Source of the DNA: Clostridia bacterium
GTDB taxonomy: Bacteria > Bacillota > Clostridia > Christensenellales > DTU072
Assembly (NCBI GenBank): GCA_028701415.1
Contig: JAQVQU010000008.1
Location: 1 to 28,833, forward strand
DNA: 28,833 nt
Direction of reading: 5' to 3'
In this document: piece by piece, positions 7,791 to 17,090 of the stretch
How positions within the stretch are numbered: position 1 is the stretch's first letter
Layout of the letters: each line of letters starts with the position of its first letter
Position numbers and translations under genes: made by a program
Notes under the pieces: model-generated
Databases searched by the model: none
What the model was told of the DNA's origin: nothing
The model's input: only the letters and a program-made list of their open reading frames with translations

Positions 7791-8864
7791 CTATTTGTTA
7801 TTGTTACGCAATGTAACACTTTTTGCAGCGTTCATTTTAATGTCTTCAGAAATTGCAGCATAATGTTTCTTTGTGGTATTTACATCTTTATGCCCCAAAA
7901 CTTCTGCAACTACATATATATCTTTTGTCTTTTTATACATTTCTGTCCCAAAAGTGCTCCTAAGTTTATGGGGAGACACATTCTTTAAAGGGTTAACTAA
8001 TTTAGAATATTTTTTTACTATATTTTCAACTGCCCTTGGAGTTAAGCGTGTATTCTGCAATGAAATAAAAAAAGCATTTTCTTCATTAATTCTATCAGCT
8101 TTTAAAAGTCTTTTATCTCTTTCTGGTAAATAACCTATTAAAGCATCCTTAACTTCATTCGAGAAATATAATATTACGTTATTTCCACCTTTACGAATAA
8201 TATTAAAAGCATTATTTTTAAAATCAACGTCATTTATGTCTAAATTTGTACATTCACTAACTCGAATTCCAGTGCCTAGAAGAAGCGCAATAATAGCATA
8301 ATCACGTTTGGAAGTGTGAATATTATATTTATCCTGGAATAAAGAAGAAAATTTTTCTTTTGCTTCAGATAAATTAAGTATTTCTTCAATTTCGTTAGCT
8401 TCCAATCGTACTATTGGTTTTTCAGGTATCTTCGGACTTGAAACCTTCAACCCAACATTTTCAGGCAATTTATTGTTTTTATAAAAATATGATAACATAG
8501 ATCTAACGGCACTAAGTTTTCTTGCTTTTCCTCTCGAATCATTGGTTCTTTCATTCCCATTAAGAACATAATAATTTAAAAATTTAAGATAATATTCTAA
8601 ATCCTTACTTTCTAGTGCGTTCATATCATCTAATGTAAGATTCAAGATATCTTTTCCGTAAAAATAATTAACTTTATTTACCAAAAAATGGAAAAAAATG
8701 TATAAGTCTCGAGCATAATTAATTTGAGTTAGAAGGGATGTTCGCATAGCGATACCGACGAAAAAATCCATACAAAAATATGGAAGCTTATTTTCTATTA
8801 TAGAATTAAGTTCTCTGTTCCATTTTTGTTTTTTTACTTCAATATTTGATAAATTTCTTTTCAT
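7791..8864 (-). CDS. tyrosine recombinase (XerC/XerD-like integrase family)
   Basis: This site-specific recombinase of the phage-integrase family has 357 residues from ATG 8864. The N-terminal SAM-like core-binding domain spans about 35-130 (TQINYARDLYIFFHFL). The catalytic domain carries the whole set: R201 (GTGIRVSE), K225 (RKGG), H299-x-x-R302 (SPHKLR), H325 (LGHKD) and nucleophile Y335 (TTKKHYA). It could be a chromosome-dimer resolvase, but it is longer than typical XerC/XerD (about 300) and no dif site is recognised, so a gene symbol is not given. An upstream TTG (8909) was rejected because an extended -10 box lies between it and ATG 8864. It sits between the YnbB-like gene and lexA on the same strand. 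Confidence 0.92.
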   Translation of the reverse strand: MKRNLSNIEVKKQKWNRELNSIIENKLPYFCMDFFVGIAMRTSLLTQINYARDLYIFFHFLVNKVNYFYGKDILNLTLDDMNALESKDLEYYLKFLNYYVLNGNERTNDSRGKARKLSAVRSMLSYFYKNNKLPENVGLKVSSPKIPEKPIVRLEANEIEEILNLSEAKEKFSSLFQDKYNIHTSKRDYAIIALLLGTGIRVSECTNLDINDVDFKNNAFNIIRKGGNNVILYFSNEVKDALIGYLPERDKRLLKADRINEENAFFISLQNTRLTPRAVENIVKKYSKLVNPLKNVSPHKLRSTFGTEMYKKTKDIYVVAEVLGHKDVNTTKKHYAAISEDIKMNAAKSVTLRNNNK

Positions 8865-8870
8865 AAATTC

Positions 8871-8879
8871 ATTATAGCA
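8871..8879 (-). promoter_or_regulatory. extended -10 promoter of the tyrosine recombinase; predicts a leaderless mRNA
   Basis: On the minus strand TGCTATAAT ends at 8871. A start 7 bases downstream falls on the A of ATG 8864, so the mRNA would have no leader. The -35 region is weak (TTTTAA). Another TATAAT at 8933-8928 could give a transcript with a leader of about 57 bases. Confidence 0.5.
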
Positions 8880-8985
8880 TAAAAGATTTATATTTAAAAT
8901 TCGATACAAACATAAGATTCATTAGTAATTATACGCTAACATATCCTTATAAATTAATAGTAGGGCGAACTCCTTCCTGTATGTT

Positions 8986-9021
8986 TATCTATTCGCAAAA
9001 TACCGATTTTGCGAATAGATA
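8986..9021. repeat. perfect 16-bp inverted repeat between the YnbB-like gene and the recombinase gene
   Basis: TATCTATTCGCAAAAT (8986-9001), loop ACCG, then its exact reverse complement (9006-9021). No T-run follows on either strand, so it is not a standard intrinsic terminator. It lies 122 bases upstream of the recombinase start and 67 bases past the stop of the YnbB-like gene. It could be an operator, a recombinase site or a 3'-end stabilising hairpin. Confidence 0.85.
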
Positions 9022-9026
9022 GAGGC

Positions 9027-9057
9027 GAGAGTGGTAAGAAAAGTGCAAAAAACTCTC
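9027..9057. repeat. small inverted repeat beside the long palindrome
   Basis: GAGAGT (9027-9032) and ACTCTC (9052-9057) can pair over a 19-base loop. Together with the 36-base palindrome this gives the 8865-9087 gap two tandem potential hairpins. It may be chance. Confidence 0.4.
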
Positions 9058-9087
9058 CAAAATGTTAAAAAAGTTAAATTTGACTAT

Positions 9088-10320
9088 TTAAGACAAAAGA
9101 TACTTAATGGATTCATATAAAGCTATTTTATAATGTTCATATGTTAAGCCACCTTGTAAATAAGCAATAAAAGGTTCTTTTATTGGTGCATCTGAACTTA
9201 ATTCAATTGAAGAACCTTGGACAAAAGTTCCTGCTGCCATTATTACCTGCTCTTTATATCCCGGCATATCCCAAGGATATGGTGTAACATAACTATCAAT
9301 GGGTGAAGAATATTGTATGGATTGAATAAATTTTATAAGCAAATCTTTTTTCGAAAATTTAATAGCTCGTATTAAATCTTTGGGAAGAGTATCTGCTGCA
9401 GGATTAACTTCATAACCAAGATGATTAAAACATTTAGCGCTAATTACAGAACCCTTCAAGGCATTTGATACATGTGATGGAGCTAAAAATAGACCTTGAT
9501 AAAATGGCATATACGAAGAAAAATATGACCCTACTTCTAATCCCAAGCCAGGACAAGTCAATCTTGAGGCAATTTTTTTTATTAATATCTCTTTTCCCGA
9601 TATATAACCTCCTGTTGGAGCTATTCCACCTCCAGGGTTTTTTATTAGTGAGCCTACTATTATATCAGCGCCTACCTCGGATGGCTCTAATTTATCTACA
9701 AATTCACCATAGCAATTATCAACCATTATTATGGTATTTGGGGATTTTGTTTTAATGTGTATTATTGCTTTTTCTATTTCATTTATAGATAAAGCTTCTC
9801 TCCAAGAATATCCTTCTGAGCGAGTTATTAGTATTATATCTATAAATCTTTCGCTTAAACATTTATCTATAAGATCAATTTGTATTTTTCCCGTTGAGTC
9901 AAGTTCAATTTGGTTATAATTAATCAAGTAATCTTTTAAAGAGCCGATATTATTTCCTTTAATCACTTTTTCCAAAGTGTCATAAGGGTTTCCCGTTATA
10001 CATAAAAGTGAATTATAAGGTCTCAATAATCCAAATAGTGCTATAGAAATCGCCTGAGTCCCAGAAGTAATCATGGGAGAAACGATTGAACTCTCTGTCA
10101 TGAATATGCTAGAAAAGACCTTTGATAAAGTATCTCGTCCGATATCGTCGTAGCCATACCCTGTTGATGGAGAAAAATGCATTGGAGATACTTTATGCTT
10201 TCTGAAAGAATCTAAAACTTTTTTTTGATTGTATAATGCTATTTCTTCGATTTGTTTAAAGAGATCAGCACTCTCAATTTCTGCTATTCTAATTAATTCA
10301 TTTATATTAATTTTAGTCAT
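9088..10320 (-). CDS. ynbB: YnbB-like PLP-dependent enzyme (methionine gamma-lyase / aluminium-resistance family)
   Basis: This 410-residue fold-type I PLP enzyme belongs to COG4100, often labelled methionine gamma-lyase family or aluminium resistance protein; the physiological substrate is not settled. The N-terminal signature GYGYDDIGRDTL (about 54-65) is characteristic. MITSGTQAISIALFGLLRP (about 83-101) forms the cofactor phosphate site. D201 in IIMVDNCYGEF contacts the pyridine ring, and K227 in GSLIKNPGGGIAPTGGYI is the expected Schiff-base lysine. The C-terminus has PYPWDMPGYKEQVIMAAGTFVQG. It follows miaA by a TAATG overlap. The same neighbourhood (miaA-hfq-ynbB) occurs in Bacillus; no hfq is present here. 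Confidence 0.93.
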   Translation of the reverse strand: MTKININELIRIAEIESADLFKQIEEIALYNQKKVLDSFRKHKVSPMHFSPSTGYGYDDIGRDTLSKVFSSIFMTESSIVSPMITSGTQAISIALFGLLRPYNSLLCITGNPYDTLEKVIKGNNIGSLKDYLINYNQIELDSTGKIQIDLIDKCLSERFIDIILITRSEGYSWREALSINEIEKAIIHIKTKSPNTIIMVDNCYGEFVDKLEPSEVGADIIVGSLIKNPGGGIAPTGGYISGKEILIKKIASRLTCPGLGLEVGSYFSSYMPFYQGLFLAPSHVSNALKGSVISAKCFNHLGYEVNPAADTLPKDLIRAIKFSKKDLLIKFIQSIQYSSPIDSYVTPYPWDMPGYKEQVIMAAGTFVQGSSIELSSDAPIKEPFIAYLQGGLTYEHYKIALYESIKYLLS

Positions 10321-11249
10321 TAATTCTCCTTAAATAATTTAATTGTATTATATATAAATTCATCCATGTCTTCTTCTTTTTTAATAAGACAATATTGTCC
10401 TACATTAATATATTGGTTTTTAAACCAAGTAACCTGTCTTTTTGCATATTGTCGTGTATTAACTAAAATCTTATCTTTAACTTGTTGTTCTGTCTCACTA
10501 TTATAAAAAAAATTATTCCATTCTTTATAGCCTATTGCTTGCATAGATTGTAAATCAAAAGTGTATCCAGATCTAAGTAGATTTGTCACCTCGTTTCTTA
10601 GCCCTAAATTAAACATTTTTTCGACCCTTAGGTTAATTCTATCAATAAGTTTATCCCTATCGCGGTCTATTATGTACAAAATATATTTATTTTCAGGTAT
10701 TTTTTTTTGAATTTCAGAGATAGGTTTATTGTTGTTCATTCTACATAAATATAATGCTCGAGTAATTCTTCTGATATTATTCACATGTATTTTCGCCGCT
10801 GTTTTAGGATCAATATTAATTAATTCATTATAGATATATCTAGGGCCATATTTTTTTAGATTATTTTCTATTTCAATTTTTATTATAGGGTCATTCTGTT
10901 TTAGAGCTCCGTAATTCATTTTGTATAAAAGTGAATCAATATATAAACCTGTTCCTCCGCAAATTATTGCGATCTTATTATTTTTATTTAATTGTTCAAT
11001 AACCATTCTGGCTTGATATGAATAGTTATAAACACTATATTCTTCATCTGGTTCGCAAATATTTATCATATGTTGTTTTACGGACAATTCTTCTTTTGCT
11101 GTCCCGATGTTCATCTTTTTGTATATTTGCATAGAATCAGCTGAAACAATTTCTCCATTTAAGCCTAAAGCAAGTTTTTCAGCAATATGCGTTTTCCCTG
11201 TTGCGGTCGCTCCACATATAATTATATTCTTGGTTATTTCTTTACTCAT
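10320..11249 (-). CDS. miaA: tRNA dimethylallyltransferase
   Basis: MiaA transfers a dimethylallyl group from DMAPP to N6 of A37 in tRNAs reading UNN codons, making i6A, which MiaB later methylthiolates. The 309 residues fit the family. The P-loop is GATATGKT (13-20), with T replacing the usual S. The catalytic region is VSADSMQIYKKMNIGTAK (D38). GGTGLYIDSLLY and NNIRRITRALYL follow, and the C-terminal RQYAKRQVTWFKNQ binds tRNA. ATG 11249 overlaps the mutL TGA (ATGA), and the TAA overlaps the next start. Both MiaA and MiaB lie in the same operon, and DMAPP is supplied by the IspH half of the fusion elsewhere in the window. Confidence 0.97.
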   Translation of the reverse strand: MSKEITKNIIICGATATGKTHIAEKLALGLNGEIVSADSMQIYKKMNIGTAKEELSVKQHMINICEPDEEYSVYNYSYQARMVIEQLNKNNKIAIICGGTGLYIDSLLYKMNYGALKQNDPIIKIEIENNLKKYGPRYIYNELINIDPKTAAKIHVNNIRRITRALYLCRMNNNKPISEIQKKIPENKYILYIIDRDRDKLIDRINLRVEKMFNLGLRNEVTNLLRSGYTFDLQSMQAIGYKEWNNFFYNSETEQQVKDKILVNTRQYAKRQVTWFKNQYINVGQYCLIKKEEDMDEFIYNTIKLFKEN

Positions 11250-13105
11250 AATTTTCTTTTAAATATTTTTTCTAAATCATTTTTTGAAAAGGAAACATAA
11301 CTTGGTCGACCATGTGGGCATTTACTTGGAAATCCTTCTTTAAAAAAATACTCTACTAAATGATTTAGTTGTTCATTAGAAAAATTATCCCCTGCTTTAA
11401 CCGCAGCTTTGCAGGCTAAAAGAGCAAACCTTTCAGATAAAAGATTATCTATGGCTTCAATATTTTCTGTATTGAAATTCAAATTAAAAATTTGTTCAAA
11501 TAAATCCGTTAAATTAAGACAACTATTCAAAGTCGTTGGAACAGAAAGAACTCGAAAAGAAAACTTATCAAAATCCTCTATAATAAAACCATACGTGGAT
11601 AATATAGAACTTATTGACAAAATGTATTTCTTTTGTTCAACGGTACAATTAATGATTTCTGGTATTATTAAATATTGAGATAAAACTGTGTTATTTTTTA
11701 AATCTGAGTAGTATTTATCAAATAGGATTCTTTCATGTAAAGCATGTTGATCAATAAAAAAAACTGATTCTGAATTACTGACAACAATATATGTAGAAAA
11801 GATTTGCCCTAAGATTAAATAATTCTTATCTAAGTTGGCCATTGTCTTATGCTTTTCGATATTATTATTATCTGAATAAATACTTCCATATTTTTCTTTT
11901 GATATATTAGGTCTTTCGTTTATTAGTTTGTTAGTAATGAACTCTGTTTGATTAATCCTATTCACGTCTTCAACAATAACATTGTTATTTGAAATTTGAA
12001 TTCCTTTTGGAGAAAAAATTTGCCCTAAATCAAATTCTGAGGGACTATGTACATTATGTCCCTGAGAAAATTCGCTTGAGTCAATGTTTAAAAAAGAATT
12101 GATAGTAGCTTTTTGTTTGTCTTCTGAAAACTTATCTAAACAAAATTTAATGGTATTATATAGTTTCCCATATAATTGTTTTGTATTTGACAGTCTTACC
12201 TCTTTTTTTGTTGGATGGACATTAACATCAACTTCATCAAAAGGGATTACTAAATTTAAGATTATGATGGGAAAACAATGTTTCATTAGATATTTTGAAT
12301 ATAAGTTACTTATTACTCCACATAAACCTGAATCAGAGATACATCTTCCATTTATTATGTAAGTTTGATAATTACGATTACTTTTGTATATTTCAGGGGA
12401 AGAAATGTATCCAGAAATTTTAATCCTACCCTCTACATCATTTAAAGGAAGCAATTTATCGTAAATATTTGTTCCATAAACTGTAATTATTGAATCTTTT
12501 ATTCCCTGACCATTTGATCTAAAGATATAACCATTTTCAGTTTCCCAAATAAAACTAATATTTGGGTTTGCTAATATATAGTGAGATAGAATCTTTTTTA
12601 TATTATTTTCTTCAGAAGATTTAGATGATAAAAATTTATACCTAGCAGGGGTATTAAAAAATAGATTTTTTACAATAACAGTTGTCCCAAATTCTTTAGG
12701 ATAATCTTCTACTACATATTTGTCATTAACTTTATAAAGAATACAACCATTTAGTTCATTAATATATCTTGTCCTTATTTCAAAATCACTTACTTCAGAA
12801 ATTGAAGCTAAAGCTTCCCCTCTAAAACCTAGTGTAGAGATAAAAAATAAATCTTCAGCTTTGTAGAGTTTACTTGTTGCATGTGGTAGAATTGTTTTAG
12901 ATAACTCTGACTTTGGTATTCCTGAACCATTATCACTTATTTCAATGTACGATAATCCTCCGTCTTTCGTCTTTATAGAAATAATGTTAGCGCCTGCATC
13001 GATACAGTTGTCTAAAAGCTCTTTTACTACTGAAGAAGGATTCTCTATTACTTCTCCAGCAGAAATTCTATTAAAAACAACACTATCTAATATGTTAATT
13101 TTCAT
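11246..13105 (-). CDS. mutL: DNA mismatch repair protein MutL (endonuclease type)
   Basis: MutL is the ATP-dependent mediator of mismatch repair. The GHKL ATPase motifs are clear: E29 (VVKELLDN), SDNGSGIP (57-64), HATSK (75-79) and GFRGEALAS (93-101). The middle (about 340-420) is poorly conserved. The C-terminal domain carries an endonuclease motif DQHALHERILFD near 452-463, where the last acid is D rather than the usual E, plus ACKAAVKAG near 560 and CPHGRP near 595. These metal-site motifs mark a nicking MutL, as in bacteria that lack MutH. It overlaps mutS upstream and miaA downstream, each by ATGA. Confidence 0.97.
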   Translation of the reverse strand: MKINILDSVVFNRISAGEVIENPSSVVKELLDNCIDAGANIISIKTKDGGLSYIEISDNGSGIPKSELSKTILPHATSKLYKAEDLFFISTLGFRGEALASISEVSDFEIRTRYINELNGCILYKVNDKYVVEDYPKEFGTTVIVKNLFFNTPARYKFLSSKSSEENNIKKILSHYILANPNISFIWETENGYIFRSNGQGIKDSIITVYGTNIYDKLLPLNDVEGRIKISGYISSPEIYKSNRNYQTYIINGRCISDSGLCGVISNLYSKYLMKHCFPIIILNLVIPFDEVDVNVHPTKKEVRLSNTKQLYGKLYNTIKFCLDKFSEDKQKATINSFLNIDSSEFSQGHNVHSPSEFDLGQIFSPKGIQISNNNVIVEDVNRINQTEFITNKLINERPNISKEKYGSIYSDNNNIEKHKTMANLDKNYLILGQIFSTYIVVSNSESVFFIDQHALHERILFDKYYSDLKNNTVLSQYLIIPEIINCTVEQKKYILSISSILSTYGFIIEDFDKFSFRVLSVPTTLNSCLNLTDLFEQIFNLNFNTENIEAIDNLLSERFALLACKAAVKAGDNFSNEQLNHLVEYFFKEGFPSKCPHGRPSYVSFSKNDLEKIFKRKL

Positions 13106-15747
13106 TTTCTATTTTTCCTATTTTTATTTGTCATTTTTTTTAAATTTGACAGTATAGTCAGGGACTCTATGGGTGTACAATTATCAATGTTTATGTCATC
13201 TAGTATTTTACATAATTCGCTATATTTTGAATCACTTTCAAAAAACCCAATTTGTGTTGTGGGAATTGAAGCATTAGTGGGGTTTGCTGTAATTCGATCT
13301 TTAAGTCCAATGAAATCATGCTGTTCTTCTAATGAATAAAGTATATTTTTTGCCCTATTAATAATATCCTTATGAATGCCTGCTAAGGAAGCTACTTCTA
13401 CACCAAAACTTTTGTTAGCCCCCCCTCTAGCAATTTTATATAAAAAAACAATTTTTCCATCTACATCTTTTATCAACACATGAAAGTTTTTTATCTCTGG
13501 AATTATGTTTTCAAGTTCGGATAGTTCGTGATAATGTGTAGCAAAAAGAGACTTGCATTTTATCTTGAGTGTTACATACTCACATATTGCCCAAGCGATA
13601 GCTAATCCATCAATAGTGGATGTTCCTCTGCCTATTTCATCAAATAAAACTAATGATTTTTCTGTAGCATTGTTAATAATATTAGAAACTTCACTCATTT
13701 CAACCATAAAAGTTGATTGACCATAGGCTAAATTATCACTTGCCCCAACTCTTGCAAAAACTCTATCAACGATCGGGATTAACGCTTTTTCGCAGGGTAC
13801 AAATGAACCTATGTGGGCTAATATTACAATTAATGCAATTTGTCTCATATAGGTAGATTTTCCAGCCATATTGGGCCCAGTAATAATTAATGTTTTAATA
13901 TCATTGTTGAATAATACATCATTTGGAATAAACTCATTATTTCTATGTATATTTTCTATAACAGGATGTCTTCCATTAATTATTTTTAAATCGCTCGTAT
14001 TATGCATAATAGGTCTCGAATAATTATTTGCATAAGCTAAATTAGACAATGAAGTCAACACATCTAATACAGCAATGGTTTTTGCATTATCTAGTATGGT
14101 AGATATATTCTCTTTTAACTCAGACTTAATAATAGAGTATAATTTTTCCTCAAGAAATATAGATTTTTCGTATGAACCTAAAATCTTTTCTTCCATAATT
14201 TTTAACTCTTCGGTTATGAATCGTTCTCCTGTTGATAAAGTTTGCTTCCTTATATATCTATCTGGTACTTTAGTTAAGTAAGAATTGCTTACTTCTAAAT
14301 AGTAGCCAAAAACCCTGTTATATCCGATCTTCAAAGTTTTTAGATCTGTCTCATTTCGTTCTTTGAGTTCATATTCGGTAAGCCATTTTTTTGAATTATG
14401 TTGTGCAGCTCTTAATTCGTCTAAATCTTTATTAAATCCATCTTTTATGATCCCCCCTTCTTTTGTAGAAATGGGAGGATTTTCATTAATCGCATTATCT
14501 ATTAAAATAATCATTTCCTGGATAGGATTTAGTTTCTCATATAAACTTTTAATTAAACCAGATTTATATCTGTGAATAAACTCTTTAGTCAAAGATATCT
14601 GTTTTAAAGAGGTTAAAATGTTTAGAATTTCCTTTGGATTTATTGTATTGTATGAAATTTTATTACATAACCTTTCAATATCTCTAATTTTAGAAAGTAT
14701 ATCTATAAGTTCTTTCAAATAAGTAGGAGTAGTTAATAGCTCTTCAATAGCATCTAATCTTAAGTTGATTTCTCCAATTGAATTAAAAGGTTGTATCAAT
14801 AAATGTTTTAGTAATCTAGCACCCATACTTGTTACTGTATTATCGATGACTCCCAATAAACTACCTTTTTTACTTCTATCGTATAAATTTTCTAATAATT
14901 CTAAATTTCTAGTAGTAGTAAAATCTAAATACATATATGCATTATTTCTTATTATCTTTGGAGATGAAAAATGTTTTAGGTCAATTTTTTGAGTTGTTGA
15001 AATATATTTTGTTAAAGCGCCTAATGCTCCAATTCCACTATTATTATGGGTTAATCCCAACGCAGAAATATTATTAACGCTATAAAACTTCGTAATTGAA
15101 TCTATCGCATTATCTTGTGAAAAAGAATATTCATAAAAATCCTGAGGGCGAGGTAATGTGTCGTTTTTTATGTAATCTGAAGCCATGAGGAACTCGTACC
15201 CTCCCTTATTTGCGATTATTTCTGAGGGCTTTATTGATAAAAGAAGATCATATATTTGGTTTTCTTCAAGAAAAGGTTCTTCTTTGCAAAAAACTTCACC
15301 AGTAGATATGTCTGCCCAAGCAAATGAAAAACTATCTTTTAAAAAATGAAAGGCAAGTAAATAGTTGTTTTCTGAAGATGAAAGAGATTCATCACTAGTA
15401 ATAGTTCCAGGGGTAATAATTCTTACGATGTCACGGTCAATTAATCCCTTTTTTTCCCCAGGTAATGATATTTGTTCACATATTGCAACTTTATGTCCTT
15501 GTTTAACTATTTTGTTAATATAACTGTCTACTGAGTGATATGGAACCCCACACATAGGAGCCCTATTTTCTAATCCACAATCCCTACCAGTAAGAGTTAT
15601 ATCTAATATTTTTGAGGCTATTATCGCATCATCAAAAAACATTTCATAAAAATCGCCCAATCTATAAAAAACAAAGCAGTCCTTATTATTTTCTTTAATT
15701 TTTAGATAATGTTGCATCATCTCTGACAATTGAAATGTTTTTGCCAT
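13102..15747 (-). CDS. mutS: DNA mismatch repair protein MutS
   Basis: MutS recognises mismatches and recruits MutL. The 881-residue length is normal. Mismatch recognition uses F33 and E35 in GDFYEMF. APMCGVPYHS and the connector domain follow, then the lever/clamp helices (about 260-560). The ATPase has Walker A GPNMAGKST near 622-630, Walker B VLFDEIGRGTSTIDG near 695-710 and ATHYHE. ATG 15747 shares a base with the miaB stop (TAATG) and gives MAKTFQLSEMMQHYL, the normal family start. A TTG six codons earlier was discarded. The gene stops with TGA overlapping the mutL ATG. Confidence 0.98.
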   Translation of the reverse strand: MAKTFQLSEMMQHYLKIKENNKDCFVFYRLGDFYEMFFDDAIIASKILDITLTGRDCGLENRAPMCGVPYHSVDSYINKIVKQGHKVAICEQISLPGEKKGLIDRDIVRIITPGTITSDESLSSSENNYLLAFHFLKDSFSFAWADISTGEVFCKEEPFLEENQIYDLLLSIKPSEIIANKGGYEFLMASDYIKNDTLPRPQDFYEYSFSQDNAIDSITKFYSVNNISALGLTHNNSGIGALGALTKYISTTQKIDLKHFSSPKIIRNNAYMYLDFTTTRNLELLENLYDRSKKGSLLGVIDNTVTSMGARLLKHLLIQPFNSIGEINLRLDAIEELLTTPTYLKELIDILSKIRDIERLCNKISYNTINPKEILNILTSLKQISLTKEFIHRYKSGLIKSLYEKLNPIQEMIILIDNAINENPPISTKEGGIIKDGFNKDLDELRAAQHNSKKWLTEYELKERNETDLKTLKIGYNRVFGYYLEVSNSYLTKVPDRYIRKQTLSTGERFITEELKIMEEKILGSYEKSIFLEEKLYSIIKSELKENISTILDNAKTIAVLDVLTSLSNLAYANNYSRPIMHNTSDLKIINGRHPVIENIHRNNEFIPNDVLFNNDIKTLIITGPNMAGKSTYMRQIALIVILAHIGSFVPCEKALIPIVDRVFARVGASDNLAYGQSTFMVEMSEVSNIINNATEKSLVLFDEIGRGTSTIDGLAIAWAICEYVTLKIKCKSLFATHYHELSELENIIPEIKNFHVLIKDVDGKIVFLYKIARGGANKSFGVEVASLAGIHKDIINRAKNILYSLEEQHDFIGLKDRITANPTNASIPTTQIGFFESDSKYSELCKILDDINIDNCTPIESLTILSNLKKMTNKNRKNRK

Positions 15748-17084
15748 TAGATAATTTCTCCCCAAAGAGATGAGCCTTTGTTATATTTAATTTTAATATT
15801 AACGAAACTTCCGATAATATTTGAATCTTGTGCTTTAAATTTTACCAGTCTCCCATTATCTGTCCTTCCGCAATATATATCATCGGAAATTATGTTATCG
15901 ACTAATACTTCATATGTTGAGTTTAAGTACTCTTTACTAATCTCGCAAGATATTTTGTTCTGAAGCTTGATTAACCTAGAGATTCTATCTTTTTTTTCTA
16001 AACTAGATATCTGATTTGGCATTTTTGCGGCGGGTGTTCCTTTTCTTGGGGAATAAATAAACATATAAGCGTTATGAAATTGGACTTGTTTAACAATATT
16101 CATCGTTTCTAAAAAATCCTCTTCTGTTTCACCGGGAAATCCAACCATAATATCTGTTGTTATAGATACACCAGGTATTAAATTTCTAATATTATTAATT
16201 AATTTTATATACTTTTCAACAGAATATTTTCTATTCATTAAATTCAAGACTTTATCTGAGCCTGCTTGTATTGGAAGATGTATATGTTTAGAGATTCTCT
16301 TGTTAATAGCAATTGTTTCAATTAATTCTTGAGATAAATCTTTGGGGTGAGATGTCATAAAACGTACCCTATAATTATATTCAAAATTTGATGCTATTTC
16401 TATTAATTTTGCAAAAGTCCATTCTGACTTTAAATCATTTCCATAACTATTAACATTTTGCCCTAAAAGTGTTATCTCTTTATAATTGTTCTTTAGTAAG
16501 TTATGAACTTCGTTTAGAATATTTTCTGGGTGACGACTAATTTCTGGGCCTCTAACATAAGGAACGATACAATAGGTACAAAAATTATTGCAGCCTTTAG
16601 TGATCGATACCCAACTATTTGGCCAGGATGATCTTAAAATTGGCGCATCTTCATCGAAGTTAGAGTTTGATTCATTAAAACACTTTATTTGAGCTTTCTG
16701 GTATTTAAGATTATTTAATTTGTTTATTATTACTTGTTCAACCAAATACTGTATAGAGTTTAAATTTGATGTACCAATCATTAAATCTATATGAGGAAAT
16801 TTATTCAACAAAAGTTCTGCAGCACCTGGTTGTTGCATCATACAGCCAGAAACAACGATTATTAGATCTTTGTTTTTTTCTTTCAAACGAATTGTTTCAC
16901 CAATTCTACCAATGATCTTATTTTCAGCTGAATCACGAACGCAGCAGGTATGAAAGAAAATAAAATCAGCTTCCTCAACTATATTTGTTCTTTCATAATT
17001 CATAGTTGCTAAATAACCCGCAATAGTTTCTGAATCACTAATGTTCATTTGGCAACCAAACGATTCTAAATAATATTTTTTCAT
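15747..17084 (-). CDS. miaB: tRNA-2-methylthio-N6-dimethylallyladenosine synthase
   Basis: MiaB is a radical-SAM methylthiotransferase that converts i6A37 to ms2i6A37 using two [4Fe-4S] clusters. From ATG 17084 it has 445 residues. The UPF0004 domain supplies C11 (GCQMN), C47 (HTCCVR) and C81 (SGCMMQQ). The radical-SAM motif is C165-C169-C172 (GCNNFCTYCIVPYVRG). HLPIQAGSD and TDIMVGFPGETEEDF follow, and a TRAM domain occupies about 380-445. A TTG 15 bases upstream was rejected because the -10 box sits there. It heads the miaB-mutS-mutL-miaA-YnbB cluster, which unites both enzymes of the ms2i6A pathway. Confidence 0.97.
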   Translation of the reverse strand: MKKYYLESFGCQMNISDSETIAGYLATMNYERTNIVEEADFIFFHTCCVRDSAENKIIGRIGETIRLKEKNKDLIIVVSGCMMQQPGAAELLLNKFPHIDLMIGTSNLNSIQYLVEQVIINKLNNLKYQKAQIKCFNESNSNFDEDAPILRSSWPNSWVSITKGCNNFCTYCIVPYVRGPEISRHPENILNEVHNLLKNNYKEITLLGQNVNSYGNDLKSEWTFAKLIEIASNFEYNYRVRFMTSHPKDLSQELIETIAINKRISKHIHLPIQAGSDKVLNLMNRKYSVEKYIKLINNIRNLIPGVSITTDIMVGFPGETEEDFLETMNIVKQVQFHNAYMFIYSPRKGTPAAKMPNQISSLEKKDRISRLIKLQNKISCEISKEYLNSTYEVLVDNIISDDIYCGRTDNGRLVKFKAQDSNIIGSFVNIKIKYNKGSSLWGEII

Positions 17085-17090
17085 GCTAAG

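Noticed and set aside
7791..8909. TTG start of the recombinase at 8909
   Set aside because: The extra 15 codons run across an extended -10 promoter and have no family similarity; ATG 8864 gives a normal N-terminus.
8907..8950. Tiny frame ATG-TTA-GCG-TAT-AAT-TAC upstream of the recombinase (minus strand)
   Set aside because: Only six codons with a weak AAGGAT ahead; too short to support as a leader peptide without comparative data.
8986..9021. The long palindrome as an intrinsic terminator or a dif site
   Set aside because: No T-run follows on either strand, and the sequence does not resemble the known Firmicute dif consensus (two 11-bp arms with a 6-bp centre).
7791..9087. A mobile element or prophage built around the tyrosine recombinase
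   Set aside because: No phage, transfer or cargo genes, no flanking direct repeats or tRNA attachment site, and no change in base composition; both neighbours are core genes.
7722..9087. A classical LexA box near lexA or the recombinase
   Set aside because: No GAAC-N4-GTTC match was found; a GAAC at 8967 has no partner at the right spacing.
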